NCBI GenBank assembly: GCA_025517485.1
Contig: JAOPKB010000022.1
Span: forward strand, 1 to 64,000
Source: Natronoglomus mannanivorans
GTDB taxonomy: Archaea > Halobacteriota > Halobacteria > Halobacteriales > Natrialbaceae
Direction: 5' to 3'
Length of the DNA: 64,000 nucleotides
Part shown: one piece after another, positions 8,287-17,680 of the stretch
Layout of the letters: each line of letters begins with the position of its first letter
Position numbering within the stretch: position 1 is the stretch's first letter
Program-made: the position numbers and the translations under genes
Notes under the pieces: model-generated
Told to the model about the DNA's origin: nothing
The model's input: the letters and a program-made list of their open reading frames with translations, nothing else
Database searches by the model: none

Positions 8287-11200
8287 ATGGCCGCCGACGA
8301 GGACACGATCGGGGAGCGAATCTCCGAGCCGCCGGAGCCGAATCGTTCACCCGACGCACCCGCCGAGGATGCTGACGGGGGCGAGTACGCGACACTGGCA
8401 AACGAGCTTCACAGCGAGATCGCCGGCGACGTTCGATTCGACGAGTACAGCCAGATCCTGTATGCGACGGACGGAAGCATCTATCAGGCGCGTCCAGCGG
8501 GGGTCGTCGTTCCCCGTTCCGTCGAAGACGTCAGGGCGGTCGTTCGCATCGCGAGCGAGCATGGGACGCCGATCCTGGCGCGCGGGGCGGGCTCGTCGCT
8601 CGCCGGTCAGGCCGTCGGTCCCGGCTGCGTGGTCGTCGACCTTTCGACGTACATGGACGACATCGTCTCGATCGATCCCGACGAGAAGCGCGCGACGGTC
8701 CAGCCGGGGGTCGTACAGGACGACCTCGACGCCCACCTGGCCGAGTACGGGCTCAAGTTCGCACCCGATCCGGCCTCCTCGAACCGGGCGACGATCGGCG
8801 GCGCGGTCGGGAACAACTCGACCGGCGCTCACTCGGTCCGATACGGCATCACCGACGCCTACACCGAGGAACTGGACGTGGTCCTCGCCGACGGCTCGCT
8901 GATCCACACTCGAGAGATCGTCGTCGGCAGCGACGAGTGGGACGCCATCCTCGCCCAGGGCGACCTCGAGGCGGAACTCTACCGAACCGTCACGCGACTC
9001 GTCGAGAAGAACGCTGACGAGATCGAGGCGCGCTATCCGGACCTGAAGCGCAACGTCTCCGGCTACAACCTCGACCGCGTCGTCTTCGAAAACGAACGCG
9101 GCGAGACGGTCGTCAACCTCTCGAAGCTGTTCGTCGGCGCCGAAGGAACGCTCGGCATCGTCGTCGAGGCGACGCTGTCGCTGGTCACGACCCCCGAGAC
9201 GACCGCGCTGGCGCTGTACTGTTTCGACGACCTCGACGACGCGATGGCGGCGGTCCCCGAAGCGCTCGAGTTCGACCCGAGCGCCGTGGAACTGATGGAC
9301 GAGGAGGTGTTCCGACTGGCGCGTGACTCCGGCGAGTTCGCCGAGTACGCGGCCCCGATTCCACTCGAGACGGCCGCGGCGCTCATGCTGGAGTTCGACT
9401 CCGAGGAACACGACGACCTCGAGGCGGCCGTCGACGCGACGAACCGCCGATTTCGGGACGATGGGAACGCGTTCGAGGTCCTCGAGGCGTACGGCGACGA
9501 GAGCCAACGGCGCCTGTGGAAACTCCGGAAGGCGGCGATCCCGCTCTTGATGTCTCTCGAAGGAGATCCGAAACCGTACCCCTTCATCGAGGATGCGACG
9601 GTGCCGCCCGCCGAGTTGGCCGACTACGTCCGGCGCTTCGAGGAAATCCTCGAGGATCACGGGACCTCCGCGGCCTACTTCGCTCACGCCGGCTCCGGAA
9701 CCCTGCACATTCGACCGATTCTGAACCTGAAAGCGGGCGACGACATCCAGACGATGCGAGCGATCGCTGACGACGTGACCGACCTCGTGGTGGACCACCA
9801 CGGCTCGTTCTCCGGCGAACACGGCGACGGACTGGCACGTACTGAATTCAATCCGAAGATGTACGGGCCGCAGCTGTGGGACGCCTTCCAGGAACTCAAG
9901 TCGACGTTCGACCCCGACTGGCTGTTGAACCCCGGGAAGGTCGTCTTCCAGGACGACGAGCCGACGGACATGCGCGAACACCTGCGATACGGCGCCGAGT
10001 ACGCGTCGATCGAACCGAACACTACTCTCGACTTTGCCGACGAAGGCGGCTACTCGGAGTCGATCGAACTCTGCAACGGCTGTGGCACCTGTCGCCAGAC
10101 TGGCTCGGACACGATGTGTCCGACCTATCGCGCGACCGGAGACGAAATCGCGACCACTCGAGGTCGGGCGAACTTGCTCCGGGCAGCCATCAGTGGCGAA
10201 CTGCCCGAAGACGAGCGCTACTCCGAGTACTTCCAGCGGGAGGTACTCGACCTCTGTATCGGCTGCAAGGGCTGTCAGAACGACTGTCCAACCGGGGTCG
10301 ATCTGGCGAAGCTCAAAGCCGAGACGAAACACCAGTACCACCAGCGCGAGGGGTCCGATCTTCGCGAGAAACTGTTCGCCAACATCGACCGCGCGGCTCG
10401 GTTGGGCAGCGCGCTCGCCCCGCTCTCGAACGTCGCGACGAAACTCCCCGGCTCGCGAGCGCTCATGGACCGCGCACTCGGAATCGCACCCGACCGCGAC
10501 CTCCCGACGTTCACTCGAGAGACGTTCGAGGACTGGTTCGACGACCGAGAATCGCCGGTCGATCCCGCCGAAGCGGACTACGGCGTGGTGCTGTTCCCGG
10601 ACACCGACACGAACTACGTGTATCCCGACGCGGGGAAAGCCGCCGTCCGCGTCCTCGAAACGGCGGGTGTCCACGTCGAACTGTTGGACGATCTCCGGGC
10701 GAGCGGGCGAGCGGCGTACTCGATGGGGTTTCTCGATCAGGCGCGCGAGCGGGCCGAACACAACGTCGACGTCCTCGCGCCGTACGTCGACCGAGGGTGG
10801 TCGGTCGTCTTCGTCGAACCCTCCGACGCCGTCGTGTTTCAGGACGAGTACGCCGATCTCCTCGACGGCGAGGCCGTCTCGAGCGTCGGCGCGAACGCGT
10901 ACGGGATTTCGGAGTTTATCGACACGTATCGGCTGGATGAGTCGCTAGATTTCGACGTGCCATTGGACTCGGCGTCGACACCGGAGTCGCTCGTCTACCA
11001 CGGCCACTGCAACCAGAAGGCGTTGAACAGGGACCACCACGCGGTAGGACTCCTCCGTCGGGCCGGCTACGCGGTCGACCCGCTAGACTCGGGGTGTTGC
11101 GGGATGGCCGGCTCGTTCGGTTACGAATCCGAACACTACGAGCTGTCGAAATCGATCGGACAGCTCCTGTTCGAGCAGGTCGAGGCCAGCGACGCCGATT

Positions 11201-11313
11201 CGGTGGTCGCCCCGGGAGTCTCCTGTCGATCGCAGCTCGCGGATCGGGCCGGCGGGACGCGGCCGCCACACCCGATCGAGAAGGTCGCCGACGCACTCGA
11301 ACGGGGACGGTAG
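8287..11313 (+). CDS. FAD-linked oxidase fused to Fe-S/CCG subunit (GlcD-GlcF type, D-lactate/glycolate dehydrogenase-like)
   Basis: A 1008-residue fusion. Residues about 55-200 form an FAD-binding type-4 domain (GVVVPRSVEDVRAVV, LARGAGSSLAGQAVG, IGGAVGNNSTGAHS). Residues about 235-560 form the FAD-linked oxidase C-terminal domain, ending GEHGDGLARTEFNPKMYG and DPDWLLNPGKVV. Two 4Fe-4S motifs follow: CNGCGTC starting at residue 596 and CIGCKGCQNDCP near 657. Two cysteine-rich CCG domains close the protein (HGHCNQK near 905, SGCCGMAGSFGYE near 936). In bacteria GlcD and GlcF are separate; fused forms occur in the Dld/YdiJ group. It probably passes electrons from a 2-hydroxy acid to the quinone pool. 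The aminotransferase follows 84 bp downstream. Glycolate, D-lactate and 2-hydroxyglutarate are all possible substrates. Confidence 0.88.
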   Translation: MAADEDTIGERISEPPEPNRSPDAPAEDADGGEYATLANELHSEIAGDVRFDEYSQILYATDGSIYQARPAGVVVPRSVEDVRAVVRIASEHGTPILARGAGSSLAGQAVGPGCVVVDLSTYMDDIVSIDPDEKRATVQPGVVQDDLDAHLAEYGLKFAPDPASSNRATIGGAVGNNSTGAHSVRYGITDAYTEELDVVLADGSLIHTREIVVGSDEWDAILAQGDLEAELYRTVTRLVEKNADEIEARYPDLKRNVSGYNLDRVVFENERGETVVNLSKLFVGAEGTLGIVVEATLSLVTTPETTALALYCFDDLDDAMAAVPEALEFDPSAVELMDEEVFRLARDSGEFAEYAAPIPLETAAALMLEFDSEEHDDLEAAVDATNRRFRDDGNAFEVLEAYGDESQRRLWKLRKAAIPLLMSLEGDPKPYPFIEDATVPPAELADYVRRFEEILEDHGTSAAYFAHAGSGTLHIRPILNLKAGDDIQTMRAIADDVTDLVVDHHGSFSGEHGDGLARTEFNPKMYGPQLWDAFQELKSTFDPDWLLNPGKVVFQDDEPTDMREHLRYGAEYASIEPNTTLDFADEGGYSESIELCNGCGTCRQTGSDTMCPTYRATGDEIATTRGRANLLRAAISGELPEDERYSEYFQREVLDLCIGCKGCQNDCPTGVDLAKLKAETKHQYHQREGSDLREKLFANIDRAARLGSALAPLSNVATKLPGSRALMDRALGIAPDRDLPTFTRETFEDWFDDRESPVDPAEADYGVVLFPDTDTNYVYPDAGKAAVRVLETAGVHVELLDDLRASGRAAYSMGFLDQARERAEHNVDVLAPYVDRGWSVVFVEPSDAVVFQDEYADLLDGEAVSSVGANAYGISEFIDTYRLDESLDFDVPLDSASTPESLVYHGHCNQKALNRDHHAVGLLRRAGYAVDPLDSGCCGMAGSFGYESEHYELSKSIGQLLFEQVEASDADSVVAPGVSCRSQLADRAGGTRPPHPIEKVADALERGR

Positions 11314-11397
11314 TCGCTCGAGGTCGAAGCCGATCGAAACCGACGGAAATCCGACAGGAGTCTGTAGCTTTTTATCACTCTAGCACAATCTCGGCGT

Positions 11398-12585
11398 ATG
11401 TCCGACGCACCAGACGTTGGCGAACTACGCCCCCCGGATCGGACGCTGATGGGACCCGGGCCGAGCGACGTTCACCCGCGTGTGCTTCGAGCGATGAGCA
11501 CACCGCTGGTGGGCCACCTCGATCCCTCGTTCATCGAGATCATGAACGAGGTACAGGAACTCATGCGATACACGTTCCGAACCGACAATCAGTGGACGAT
11601 CCCGGTCTCCGGAACGGGATCGGCCTCGATGGAGGCCGCCATCGGGAACCTCGTCGAACCCGGCGACACGATGCTCGTACCGACCAACGGCTACTTCGGC
11701 GGCCGGATGGCCAGCATGGCCGAGCGCGCCGGCGGCGAGGTCGTCACCGTCGACGCGCCGTGGGGTGAACCCCTCGAGCCTGCAGCCGTCGAGGAGGCCA
11801 TCTCCGACACCCAGCCGGACGTCTTCGGGTTCGTCCACGCCGAGACGAGTACGGGCGTGTTACAACCGGACGTGCCGGAACTGACCGAGATCGCCCACGA
11901 CCACGACGCGATCGTCGTCGCGGACTGCGTCACGTCGCTCGGCGGCATCGAACTCCGCGTCGACGAGTGGGGGATCGACGCCGCCTACGCCGGCCCACAG
12001 AAGTGTCTCTCCTGTCCGCCGGGTGCGAGTCCGCTCACGCTCAACGACCGGGCGATGGAGAAGGTGCTCTCCCGGGAGGAAGCGCCCCGCTCGTGGTACC
12101 TCGATCTCTCCTTGCTCGAGGGCTACTGGGGTGAGGACCGCTCCTACCACCACACCGCGCCCATCACGAACGTCTACGCGATCCGGGAAGCGCTCAGACT
12201 CGTCGCCGAAGAGGGAATCGAGGAGCGCTGGGATCGCCACCGCGCGGTCGCCGGCGCCCTGAAGACGGGCGTCGAGGCGATGGGTCTCGAGATGAACCCC
12301 GACGACGAGTACTGGCTGCCGAGCCTGAACGCGGTTCGCGTCCCCGACGGTGTCGAAGACGACGCCGTCATCGAACACCTCCTCGAGGAGTACGACCTCG
12401 AGATCGCCGGCGGGCTCGGCGATCTTTCGGGTGACGTCTGGCGGATCGGTTGCATGGGTCACTCGGCCCGACCGAAGAACGTGAGTTTCCTGCTGGTCGC
12501 ACTCGGGAACGCGCTGACCGCCCAGGGTGCGGACGTGGACGTCGACGCCGGGCTGGCGGCGGCGAGTGCGGCGCTGGGTAACTGA
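11398..12585 (+). CDS. class V aminotransferase, alanine-glyoxylate/serine-pyruvate type
   Basis: A 395-residue PLP enzyme. The opening MGPGPSDVHPRVL followed by GHLDPSFIEIMNEVQE is characteristic of alanine-glyoxylate aminotransferases. The cofactor region includes VSGTGSASMEAAIGNL, IVVADCVTSLGGIEL, and the Schiff-base lysine in AGPQKCLSCPPG. A C-terminal VWRIGCMGHSARPKNV carries the substrate-binding arginine. It would move the amino group of alanine or serine to glyoxylate, giving glycine. A TATA-like tttttatc at 11369-11376 precedes the ATG by about 25 bases, so it may have its own promoter. The position directly after a glycolate-oxidase-like enzyme supports glyoxylate as substrate. Confidence 0.88.
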   Translation: MSDAPDVGELRPPDRTLMGPGPSDVHPRVLRAMSTPLVGHLDPSFIEIMNEVQELMRYTFRTDNQWTIPVSGTGSASMEAAIGNLVEPGDTMLVPTNGYFGGRMASMAERAGGEVVTVDAPWGEPLEPAAVEEAISDTQPDVFGFVHAETSTGVLQPDVPELTEIAHDHDAIVVADCVTSLGGIELRVDEWGIDAAYAGPQKCLSCPPGASPLTLNDRAMEKVLSREEAPRSWYLDLSLLEGYWGEDRSYHHTAPITNVYAIREALRLVAEEGIEERWDRHRAVAGALKTGVEAMGLEMNPDDEYWLPSLNAVRVPDGVEDDAVIEHLLEEYDLEIAGGLGDLSGDVWRIGCMGHSARPKNVSFLLVALGNALTAQGADVDVDAGLAAASAALGN

Positions 12586-12826
12586 CCCGCGGTCGCCGGC
12601 GTTCGACGGCGATCCGCCTCCGCTCGCGGGACACGGCGGTGGCGCCGGGCGGGTCGTCCGTTCGAAGGCGATTCAACCATCCGAACGCGCCGGACTGGCC
12701 GTACGGGCTGTCGAGCGGAATCGGCCGGTCTCGGCGGCGGCGGTGTCTCGGCCGAACCGACCATCGGCAAACGCCGTGGTGAACAGCAACGTTATCACCG
12801 TCTCTCGAGCTAGGACCTAGCATAGC

Positions 12827-13672
12827 ATGTCCGTTCCGACCAAAACGCTCCCGAGCGGCGACGAACTGCCCGCAGTCGGCTTCGGCACGTGGAACATCGA
12901 CGGCCAACCGCTTCGCGACGGACTTCGAGCCGCCCTCGAGGCGGGCTACACGCACGTCGACACGGCGGAGGGCTACATGAACGAGTCGGAGATCGGCGAC
13001 GTGATCGCCGACGCCGACGTCGACCGCGAGGACCTCTTTCTCACCTCGAAAGTCCTCGCGAAGAACCTCGATTACGAGTCCGTCATCGAGTCCTGCGAGG
13101 CCTCGCTCGACCGCCTGGAGACGGACTACCTCGACCTCTACCTGATCCACTGGCCCAATCCCGCGATCTCCCTGCGGGAGACCCTCCACGCGATGGAGCG
13201 CCTCCACGAGGAGGGCCTCGTCCGGAACGTTGGCGTCTCGAACTTCAGCGCCTACCAGCTCAGCGCAGCCCAGCACATCTCGGACGTGCCGATCGCGGTC
13301 AATCAGATCGAGTTCCACCCCCGGTTCCAGCGGCCGGAGATCGTCGACTACTGTCGCGAGACGGAGACGATCATCGAGGCCGCAGCCCCACTGGCCCGGA
13401 CCGAAATCTTCGACGACGAGGTCATCCAGGATCTCGCCGAGCAATACGATAAGTCGCCGGCCCAGATCACGCTCAGGTGGGCGCTCGATCGCGACATCGT
13501 CGTCCTCCCGAAGTCCTCGAATCCGGACCACGTTCGACAGAACTTCGAACTGTTCGACTGGGAGCTGTCCGAGTCCGATCTCGAACGGATCGACGAGCGC
13601 GACCGCCGCGAGCCGGTGTACGATACCCCCGCTCGAGAGTGGGAGAGCGACGTCTGGGGGATCTCGCAGTAG
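12827..13672 (+). CDS. aldo/keto reductase
   Basis: A 281-residue NAD(P)H-dependent TIM-barrel reductase. Catalytic tetrad candidates are visible: Asp in HVDTAEGYMNE with the Tyr in the same segment, Lys in LFLTSKVLAKN, and His in YLIHWPNP. The NADPH-binding end has VVLPKSSNPDHVRQNF. N-terminal LPAVGFGTWNIDGQPL is standard for the AKR superfamily (2,5-diketo-gluconate reductase-like branch). It would interconvert aldehydes or ketones with alcohols in the surrounding sugar pathway. Convergent with the dehydratase at 13709. The exact substrate is unknown. Confidence 0.85.
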   Translation: MSVPTKTLPSGDELPAVGFGTWNIDGQPLRDGLRAALEAGYTHVDTAEGYMNESEIGDVIADADVDREDLFLTSKVLAKNLDYESVIESCEASLDRLETDYLDLYLIHWPNPAISLRETLHAMERLHEEGLVRNVGVSNFSAYQLSAAQHISDVPIAVNQIEFHPRFQRPEIVDYCRETETIIEAAAPLARTEIFDDEVIQDLAEQYDKSPAQITLRWALDRDIVVLPKSSNPDHVRQNFELFDWELSESDLERIDERDRREPVYDTPAREWESDVWGISQ

Positions 13673-13708
13673 CGGTCGGTATCGACCGCACCGCTCGTCC
13701 GCGCCGAG

Positions 13709-14809
13709 TCAGTCCGCCTCACTGACCGCGTACTCGGCGGTGTCGAACCAATCGGGGTCGACCTCGACGCCCCAGCCGGGTCCGATCGGAACCTCGACCT
13801 CGCCGTCCTCGACGACGAGTTCCGGCTCGAGCAGCCCCTCGGCCCAGTGGTCCTCGATCGAGAACTCGAAGTAGGGACCGGCGTTGTCGATCGCGCCGAG
13901 CAAGTGGAGCGTGAAGACGGTGACCATCGAGTGGTTCGCGGAGTGGGGCACGCAGGGCAGTCCCGCGTCGGCCGCGAGTTTCGCCACCCGAAGCGTGCGT
14001 TCGATGCCGCCGACGTAACAGACGTCCGGCTGGACGACGTCGACGGCGTTCATCTCGACCATCCGGCGCCACTGGGCGAGGTCGGTATCCTGTTCGCCGC
14101 CGGTGACCGGGACGTCCTCAAGCGTCTCGGTCACCTCGGCGGTCCACTCCAGTTCCCAGTACGGACACGGCTCCTCGTAGTGGACGACGTCGTTGGGTGC
14201 GAGGATCTCCTCCCCGACCTCGATCGCACGTTCTGGCGTGTACGCGCTGTTGGCGTCGACGAACAGTTCGACGTCGTCGCCGATCGCCTCCCGCACCGTC
14301 GGCACGAGTTCCTCCGTTCGACCCGGCCACTGATCCTCGTCGTCACCCTTCGAGTCCCAGCTTCCGATCCGAATTTTGAACGCGTCGTACCCGCGCTCGT
14401 CGTGCAGTCGGGCGAGTCGTTCGGCCTCGTCGGCCGGCTCGATCTCCCGTTGCATGCTGGAGCCGTAGGCCGCGTGCGACGTCGGCGTCCCGCCCAGCAG
14501 CGAGACGACCGGTTCGCCCTGGCGCTTTCCGCGGAGGTCCCAGAGCGCTGTATCGAGCCCAGCGAGCGCCCGACAGACGTACGACCACGGGAATTTGTAC
14601 TCCGCCTCGACGACGTCGTCGACCAGCGCCCCGATCTCGAGGGGATTTCGGCCGAGTGCGTGCGGTGTGACCTGACGGTGGAACACCTGCGCCGAGATGT
14701 CGGCGTTGTACGGCGCGATCTGTCCCAGTCCGACGTCGCCGTCGCTGGTGTGGACGCGGACGAAGCTCACGTTTCGTTTCGAGAAGGTCTCGAGGCGTTC
14801 GATTTCCAT
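13709..14809 (-). CDS. mandelate racemase/muconate lactonizing enzyme family, third copy
   Basis: A 366-residue enolase-superfamily enzyme. The start at 14809 (MEIERLETFSKRNVSFVRV) fits the family and lies about 25 bases after a TATA run at 14832-14840. Metal and base residues: AFKIRIGSW (Lys-x-Arg instead of Lys-x-Lys), LFVDANSAYTPE, VHYEEPCPYWE, VTGGEQDTDL, the strand VDVVQPDVCYVGG, and His in CVPHSANHSMVT. The Lys-x-Arg plus His arrangement resembles the acid-sugar dehydratases of the mandelate racemase subgroup (rhamnonate/galactonate types). It has moderate overall resemblance to the copy at 1028 and is clearly distinct from the ManD type at 3142. The substrate is not determined. Confidence 0.85.
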   Translation of the reverse strand: MEIERLETFSKRNVSFVRVHTSDGDVGLGQIAPYNADISAQVFHRQVTPHALGRNPLEIGALVDDVVEAEYKFPWSYVCRALAGLDTALWDLRGKRQGEPVVSLLGGTPTSHAAYGSSMQREIEPADEAERLARLHDERGYDAFKIRIGSWDSKGDDEDQWPGRTEELVPTVREAIGDDVELFVDANSAYTPERAIEVGEEILAPNDVVHYEEPCPYWELEWTAEVTETLEDVPVTGGEQDTDLAQWRRMVEMNAVDVVQPDVCYVGGIERTLRVAKLAADAGLPCVPHSANHSMVTVFTLHLLGAIDNAGPYFEFSIEDHWAEGLLEPELVVEDGEVEVPIGPGWGVEVDPDWFDTAEYAVSEAD

Positions 14810-14831
14810 GCCTGCGTCTGTTCCGTCGACG

Positions 14832-14840
14832 ATAATAAAA
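14832..14840 (-). promoter_or_regulatory. probable TATA box
   Basis: On the minus strand ttttattat lies 23-31 bases before the ATG at 14809, standard spacing for a leaderless transcript of the dehydratase gene. Confidence 0.45.
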
Positions 14841-14956
14841 CCGGGCTGTGATAGCACCCGCCGAGACGTTCCTCGAGACGTCGATCCGTTCGACTCGGCG
14901 CGCTGTTTCGTCGATCCGGTGTCTCGAGCCGAACGGAGCCGATGCCGACTGCGTCA

Positions 14957-15985
14957 TCAGGTGGGTTCGAACCGGTCGGCGAGTTGGACTGCCCACTGCT
15001 CGTTCGCGTGTCGCGTCCGCCCGGCGACGTGGGGCGTGTGGACGACGTTCTCCCGGCCGAGGAGCGGATCGTCCAGCGGGATCGGCTCACCGGCCAGTCC
15101 GTCGAACACGTCCGCGGCGAGCGCGAGTTCGTCGGCGAGGACCCGCTCGCGAAGCGCGTCGCCGTCGACGATTCCGGCTCGCGTCACCAGCACGACCAGC
15201 GTCCCGTCAGGCAGCGCGCGGACGAGGTCCGCGTCGACGAGCCCGCGCGTGCCGTCGGTCAGCGGAACCATCGGGGCGAAGATTTCGGCGTCGGCGACGA
15301 GCTCCTCGAGTGAGTGGATCCGATCCGCACCGGTCCGGTGGAAACACGGCTCGTCGGCGTAGGGATCGTACGCCGCCACATCGGCCCCGAGCGAGTCCGT
15401 CACGTCGGCGTATCGGCTGCCGATGTTGCCGACGCCGACGATCCGAACGCGCTTGCCGGCGATCGTCCCGTGAGTGTGACTCGGCGGATCGGCGACGTAC
15501 TGGTAGCCGCCGGCGCCCGGCACCTCGCTCTCCCACAGCTCGCGATCCCAGTCGTCGTGCGAACGCGTGATCGAAGCGTGTTTCTGGGGAATCTGCCGGA
15601 GCGCGCCGATCGTCAGCCCGAGCGCGAGTTCGGCGACCGACGCCGACCAGAACCCCTCGCCGTCGTGCCAGCGGTGGGTTACGCCGCGATCCTCGAGGGC
15701 GGCCACGATCTCCTCGTCGGGTTCGTACACGTTCCGCGTGAGCACCGTCGCCTGCTCGAGATCGGCGAACACGTCGAGGCAGTCGTCGGTAACGGGGACG
15801 CCGAGACTCACGAGGCGAGTAATCCCGGTCGGGTCGTCGAAAACCGCATCGAGCGGATCGTCGTGATCCTCGTCGAGTCGGCGGTACTCGAGGGGGCCCT
15901 CCTCCTGCCAGCGCCGGCGGAGGTGGTCGGCGGCGTGGGGCCAGACCGATTCGAACAGTGGGTGTACCACGATAGCACTGGACAT
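14957..15985 (-). CDS. D-2-hydroxyacid dehydrogenase family protein
   Basis: A 342-residue NAD-dependent dehydrogenase. The start at 15985 is chosen over one 10 codons upstream because MSSAIVVHPLFESVWP fits the family. The nucleotide-binding fold has VRIVGVGNIGSRYADV (GxGxxG, about residue 185) followed by the acidic AAYDPYADEP. Catalytic Arg is in LVVLVTRAGIVDGD, the Glu region follows, and the catalytic His is in VHTPHVAGRTRHANEQ. These enzymes reduce 2-keto acids (glyoxylate, hydroxypyruvate, pyruvate). It lies between the third acid-sugar dehydratase and a divergent aldo/keto reductase, so it plausibly reduces a keto acid formed in this island. Confidence 0.85.
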   Translation of the reverse strand: MSSAIVVHPLFESVWPHAADHLRRRWQEEGPLEYRRLDEDHDDPLDAVFDDPTGITRLVSLGVPVTDDCLDVFADLEQATVLTRNVYEPDEEIVAALEDRGVTHRWHDGEGFWSASVAELALGLTIGALRQIPQKHASITRSHDDWDRELWESEVPGAGGYQYVADPPSHTHGTIAGKRVRIVGVGNIGSRYADVTDSLGADVAAYDPYADEPCFHRTGADRIHSLEELVADAEIFAPMVPLTDGTRGLVDADLVRALPDGTLVVLVTRAGIVDGDALRERVLADELALAADVFDGLAGEPIPLDDPLLGRENVVHTPHVAGRTRHANEQWAVQLADRFEPT

Positions 15986-16180
15986 ACTACTCGTGTGTTC
16001 GTCGATTCCCCGCAAAGACGTATCGGTCCGAATACTCGTTCTCGAGGTCTGTTCGGGTCGTAAATTCCCTTCCAGCGTCGTTTTTCCGTCGCGAGTGTAC
16101 TCCCGTGGGAGAGTAGTGAAGTGTAACCCGGACTTGGGTGACTCTCCGAGAACGCAGGAAACTCGTTCGAAGAAACCTTC

Positions 16181-16190
16181 TTATGTAATT
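16181..16190 (+). promoter_or_regulatory. probable TATA box for the aldo/keto reductase
   Basis: An A/T-rich ttatgtaatt lies 19-28 bases before the ATG at 16209, in otherwise GC-rich sequence. This supports 16209 as the true start rather than an upstream in-frame codon. Confidence 0.4.
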
Positions 16191-16208
16191 GGGAGGGCAA
16201 TACTAGGT

Positions 16209-17174
16209 ATGCGCACGACTCCTCTCGGGACGACCGGCGAAGCGGTCAGCGCGATCTGTCTCGGTCCGATGTACTTCGGCAGCAGAGTCGACCGCGAGAC
16301 CTCCTTCGACCTCCTCGACCGCTACTACGAGGCCGGCGGACGGTTTCTCGACACGGCGAACAACTACGCGACCTGGCTCGAGGGGTACGACGAGCCCAAG
16401 AGCGAGCCGCTCCTGAGCGACTGGCTCGACGAGCGCGGGGTTCGCGACGAGATGACGATCGCGACGAAACTCGGGTTCAACTACGGCGATCTTCCACAGA
16501 GCCTCGACCCAGAGCTGATCGAGAGCGAGATCGACAACAGCCTCGAGCGCCTCGGAATCGACACCATCGATCTGCTGTACGCCCACGTCGACGACTACGA
16601 CACGCCCCAGGAGGAGACGATGCGGGCGTTCCAGCGCGCGATCGACGCCGGGAAAGTTCGCCACCTCGGCGCGAGTAACTTCCTGGGGTGGCGTCTCGCC
16701 CGCGCGAATCGAATCGCCGACGAGCAGGGACTGACACCGTATCAGTGCGCCCAGCCGCGGTTCTCGTACTACGTTCCGAACCGCGACGCCGACTTCGGCA
16801 ATCAGCTCGAGCCGACCGACGAACTCCTCTCGTACTGCGAGTACGAGGAACTGACCGTCCTGCCGTACTCACCGACGCTGAGCGGCTGCTACGGTCGCGA
16901 CGATCGGAGAATTCCCTCGGAATACGTGAACACCGAAAACAGGGTCAAACGCGACATCGTCTCGGAGATCGCCGAGCGGAAGGGGCTCAACGGCAATCAG
17001 GTCGTTCTCGCGTGGATGGCCGCACGTGACCAGCCGACCGTTCCCGTGATCGGCGTCAGCACCGAAGCGCAACTCGAGCAGAACCTCGCCGCCCTCGACG
17101 TCGAGTTCACCGACGAGGAGCGACGACGCCTCGACTCCGTCGAGACGATGGGCGTCTTCCCCTGGCGCGAGTGA
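16209..17174 (+). CDS. aldo/keto reductase, second family member
   Basis: A 321-residue member of the AKR superfamily closer to the YajO/Tas-like branch than the copy at 12827. The start gives MRTTPLGTTGEAVSAICLGP. Segments: GGRFLDTANNYATW (Asp and Tyr), TIATKLGFNYG (Lys), LLYAHVDDYDTPQEE (His), GKVRHLGASNFLGW, and the cofactor end VPVIGVSTEAQLEQNL. It probably reduces or oxidises a sugar. It stands alone, divergent from the hydroxyacid dehydrogenase, with an M20 peptidase remnant downstream. Confidence 0.83.
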   Translation: MRTTPLGTTGEAVSAICLGPMYFGSRVDRETSFDLLDRYYEAGGRFLDTANNYATWLEGYDEPKSEPLLSDWLDERGVRDEMTIATKLGFNYGDLPQSLDPELIESEIDNSLERLGIDTIDLLYAHVDDYDTPQEETMRAFQRAIDAGKVRHLGASNFLGWRLARANRIADEQGLTPYQCAQPRFSYYVPNRDADFGNQLEPTDELLSYCEYEELTVLPYSPTLSGCYGRDDRRIPSEYVNTENRVKRDIVSEIAERKGLNGNQVVLAWMAARDQPTVPVIGVSTEAQLEQNLAALDVEFTDEERRRLDSVETMGVFPWRE

Positions 17175-17276
17175 GACGGTCGGCGCGCTCGTCTGCCGTG
17201 ATGATCGTTCTCGAGTTGAACGCCGTCCGTGCCAACTCCGCTCGTACTTGGAGAACGAGATGCGACGCTCGAGGGA

Positions 17277-17510
17277 CTACGAACGGAGAAAGTCACGCGC
17301 CGTCTCCGCCAGTACCTCGCCAGCGGCCACGACGTTTGGCCAGGAGATGGATTCGTCGGGGAAGTGAGCCTCCTCGATGCGGCCGGGTCCGAAGACGACG
17401 GTCGGAATCCCGGCTTCGATGTAGTGGCTGGCGTCGGCACCGTAGGTTTCACCGACGGGTTCTGTATCGGACGACCCGCGTTCGATCATCGCGTCCTGAA
17501 GAGCGGTCAC
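17277..17510 (-). pseudogene. C-terminal remnant of an M20 family metallopeptidase/deacylase
   Basis: Only about 77 codons of recognisable sequence survive, ending in a TAG-type stop at 17277. GETYGADASHYIEAGIPTVV and FGPGRIEEAHFPDESISW match the C-terminal catalytic end of the ArgE/DapE/carboxypeptidase G2 family. The characteristic 'fGpG...aHxpdE' segment includes the last metal-binding histidine. The N-terminal three quarters, with the other zinc ligands, are absent. A TGA at 17532-17534 interrupts the same frame just upstream (reading ...PEDGSLDG*FDVDGPIVTAL), and another stop lies near 17600. This is almost certainly a decayed gene; expression of the fragment is unlikely. Confidence 0.7.
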
Positions 17511-17680
17511 GATCGGTCCGTCGACGTCGAATCACCCATCGAGAGACCCGTCTTCGGGAAGCGGTATCATACTGTCGGACGGGGCGGTAGTCACTCACAC
17601 GAGGTCGGCGATGTCACAATCCAGAATTTTCGCAGTCACTGACCGTCTTCGAGAGTGGCGTTCCACGCTCTGCTACGTAC

